In this document: piece after piece, positions 5,139-5,869 of the stretch
Position numbering within the stretch: position 1 is the stretch's first letter
How the letters are laid out: every line of letters begins with the position of its first letter
DNA from: Verrucomicrobia bacterium UBA2460
GTDB taxonomy: Bacteria; Verrucomicrobiota; Verrucomicrobiia; Methylacidiphilales; Verrucolacustridaceae
DNA length: 5,869 nt
Direction: 5' to 3'
Assembly (NCBI GenBank): GCA_002342345.1
Contig: DDPU01000013.1
Location: forward strand, 4,064 to 9,932
Notes under the pieces: generated by a model
What the model saw: the letters and a program-made list of their open reading frames with translations, nothing else
What the model was told of the DNA's origin: nothing
The model's database searches: none
Made by a program: the position numbers and the translations under genes

Positions 5139-5869
5139 GTGCCTGCAGAAATTAGCTTATTCCCGTTCGGGGAGTATCTGTGGTTCTACGCGGGATTTCT
5201 CGTGTTTGTGCTGGGGGTTTTGGCCTTGGATTTGGGGGTCTTTCACCGGAAAGCCCACGCGGTGGGGATGCGGGAGGCGGCCGGTTGGAGCATTTTTTGG
5301 GTCACCCTGGCGCTGGCCTTCAACTTCGCCTTCTATCTCTACTGCAAGCATGACTTTGCCGGTGACCCCCGTCTCGCCGTCCTCCCGGGATTCGACGCCG
5401 AAAAGCAGGCCCGAACCTCGGCGCTCGAGTTTCTGACCGGTTTCATCGTCGAAAAGTCCCTTGCCGTCGACAACCTTTTCATCTTCGTGGTGGTATTCCG
5501 GTTTTTCGGAATCCCCGACAAGTATCAGCATAAGATTCTCTTTTACGGCATCCTCGGCGCCCTGTTTTTTCGGGTGGTGTTCATCGCCCTTGGCGCGGTG
5601 TTGCTGCAGGTCCATTGGATCACCGTTCTGCTGGGAGTCTTTTTGGTCCTGACCGGGATCAAGATCTTCTTCTCCCCTGACCATGCAATTGATCCGGAGA
5701 CAAATCCCTTCCTTCGCTTCCTGCAGAAAGCCCTGCCGGTGACGCACCGGATGGAGGAGGGAAGGTTTTTTCTGCGCACCGGCTCCGTCTGGAAGGTCAC
5801 TCCGCTGATGATCTGTCTTATTTTCATCGAATTTTGCGACATCATTTTCGCGATCGATTCGGTTCCGGC
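5139..5869 (+). CDS. TerC/Alx-family integral membrane protein, N-terminal three-quarters (cut by right edge)
   Basis: The frame is open from GTG 5139 for 243 codons to the window edge. The family is usually a little over 300 residues, so about a quarter is missing. TerC proteins are inner-membrane proteins first linked to tellurite resistance. Better-studied members (E. coli Alx, Bacillus MeeF/MeeY) act in manganese export or metal supply to secreted enzymes. Both halves of the internal repeat are visible: EFLTGFIVEKSLAVDNLFIF (97-116, with Glu97, Glu105, Asp111, Asn112) and IEFCDIIFAIDSVP (230-243, with Glu231, Asp234, Asp240). These acidic residues inside helices are the expected ion-binding sites. 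Several hydrophobic helices lie between them. GTG 5130 is an alternative start three codons upstream, just after an in-frame TAA at 5127-5129. Neither has a strong ribosome site. The 49-base gap before it is too short for a yybP-ykoY manganese riboswitch, so if one controls it, it would have to lie inside the preceding gene. Confidence 0.93.
   Translation, partial: MPAEISLFPFGEYLWFYAGFLVFVLGVLALDLGVFHRKAHAVGMREAAGWSIFWVTLALAFNFAFYLYCKHDFAGDPRLAVLPGFDAEKQARTSALEFLTGFIVEKSLAVDNLFIFVVVFRFFGIPDKYQHKILFYGILGALFFRVVFIALGAVLLQVHWITVLLGVFLVLTGIKIFFSPDHAIDPETNPFLRFLQKALPVTHRMEEGRFFLRTGSVWKVTPLMICLIFIEFCDIIFAIDSVP

Noticed and set aside
5157..5747. 196-residue minus-strand frame
   Set aside because: It is antisense to the TerC gene and full of charged and Gln residues, as expected from the reverse of membrane-helix codons.

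Overview
The window is bacterial chromosome: G+C-rich, tightly packed, with eight protein genes and no RNA gene, mobile element, CRISPR array or phage gene that I can see. The gene repertoire (a Tat-type aldo/keto reductase, DMT-superfamily transporters, a complex I subunit, a MidA/NDUFAF7-type methyltransferase, a TerC-type membrane protein) fits a Gram-negative, respiring bacterium. The style of the proteins and the frequent GTG/TTG starts with weak Shine-Dalgarno sites make me lean towards the Verrucomicrobiota or a related phylum. That placement is inference at low confidence and no single gene proves it.

Layout. On the left edge is the start of a small conserved-looking protein gene on the minus strand (cut by the window edge). 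Divergent from it, on the plus strand, is an aldo/keto reductase with a twin-arginine signal, followed 9 bases later by a four-helix SMR/ArnE-like membrane protein. That pair converges on a ten-helix EamA-family transporter on the minus strand, and the two stop codons share a CTAG. After a short divergent gap come nuoA (plus) and a MidA/NDUFAF7-like SAM methyltransferase gene (minus), which face each other tail to tail. Divergent from the methyltransferase gene is a secreted, proline-rich protein of unknown function. It is followed by a TerC-family membrane protein gene that runs off the right edge.

How they fit together. The most suggestive pairing is nuoA, a membrane subunit of NADH:quinone oxidoreductase, beside a homologue of the mitochondrial complex I assembly methyltransferase NDUFAF7. 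The two are on opposite strands, so they are not one transcript, and nuoA lacks its usual downstream partner nuoB here. The two DMT-superfamily proteins, one of half size and one of full size, also lie tail to tail. No recognised multi-gene defence, biosynthetic or mobile system is visible. The points most worth follow-up are the orphan nuoA next to the methyltransferase gene, the SMR-like protein that lacks the SMR glutamate, and the possible leaderless GTG start of the unknown secreted protein.
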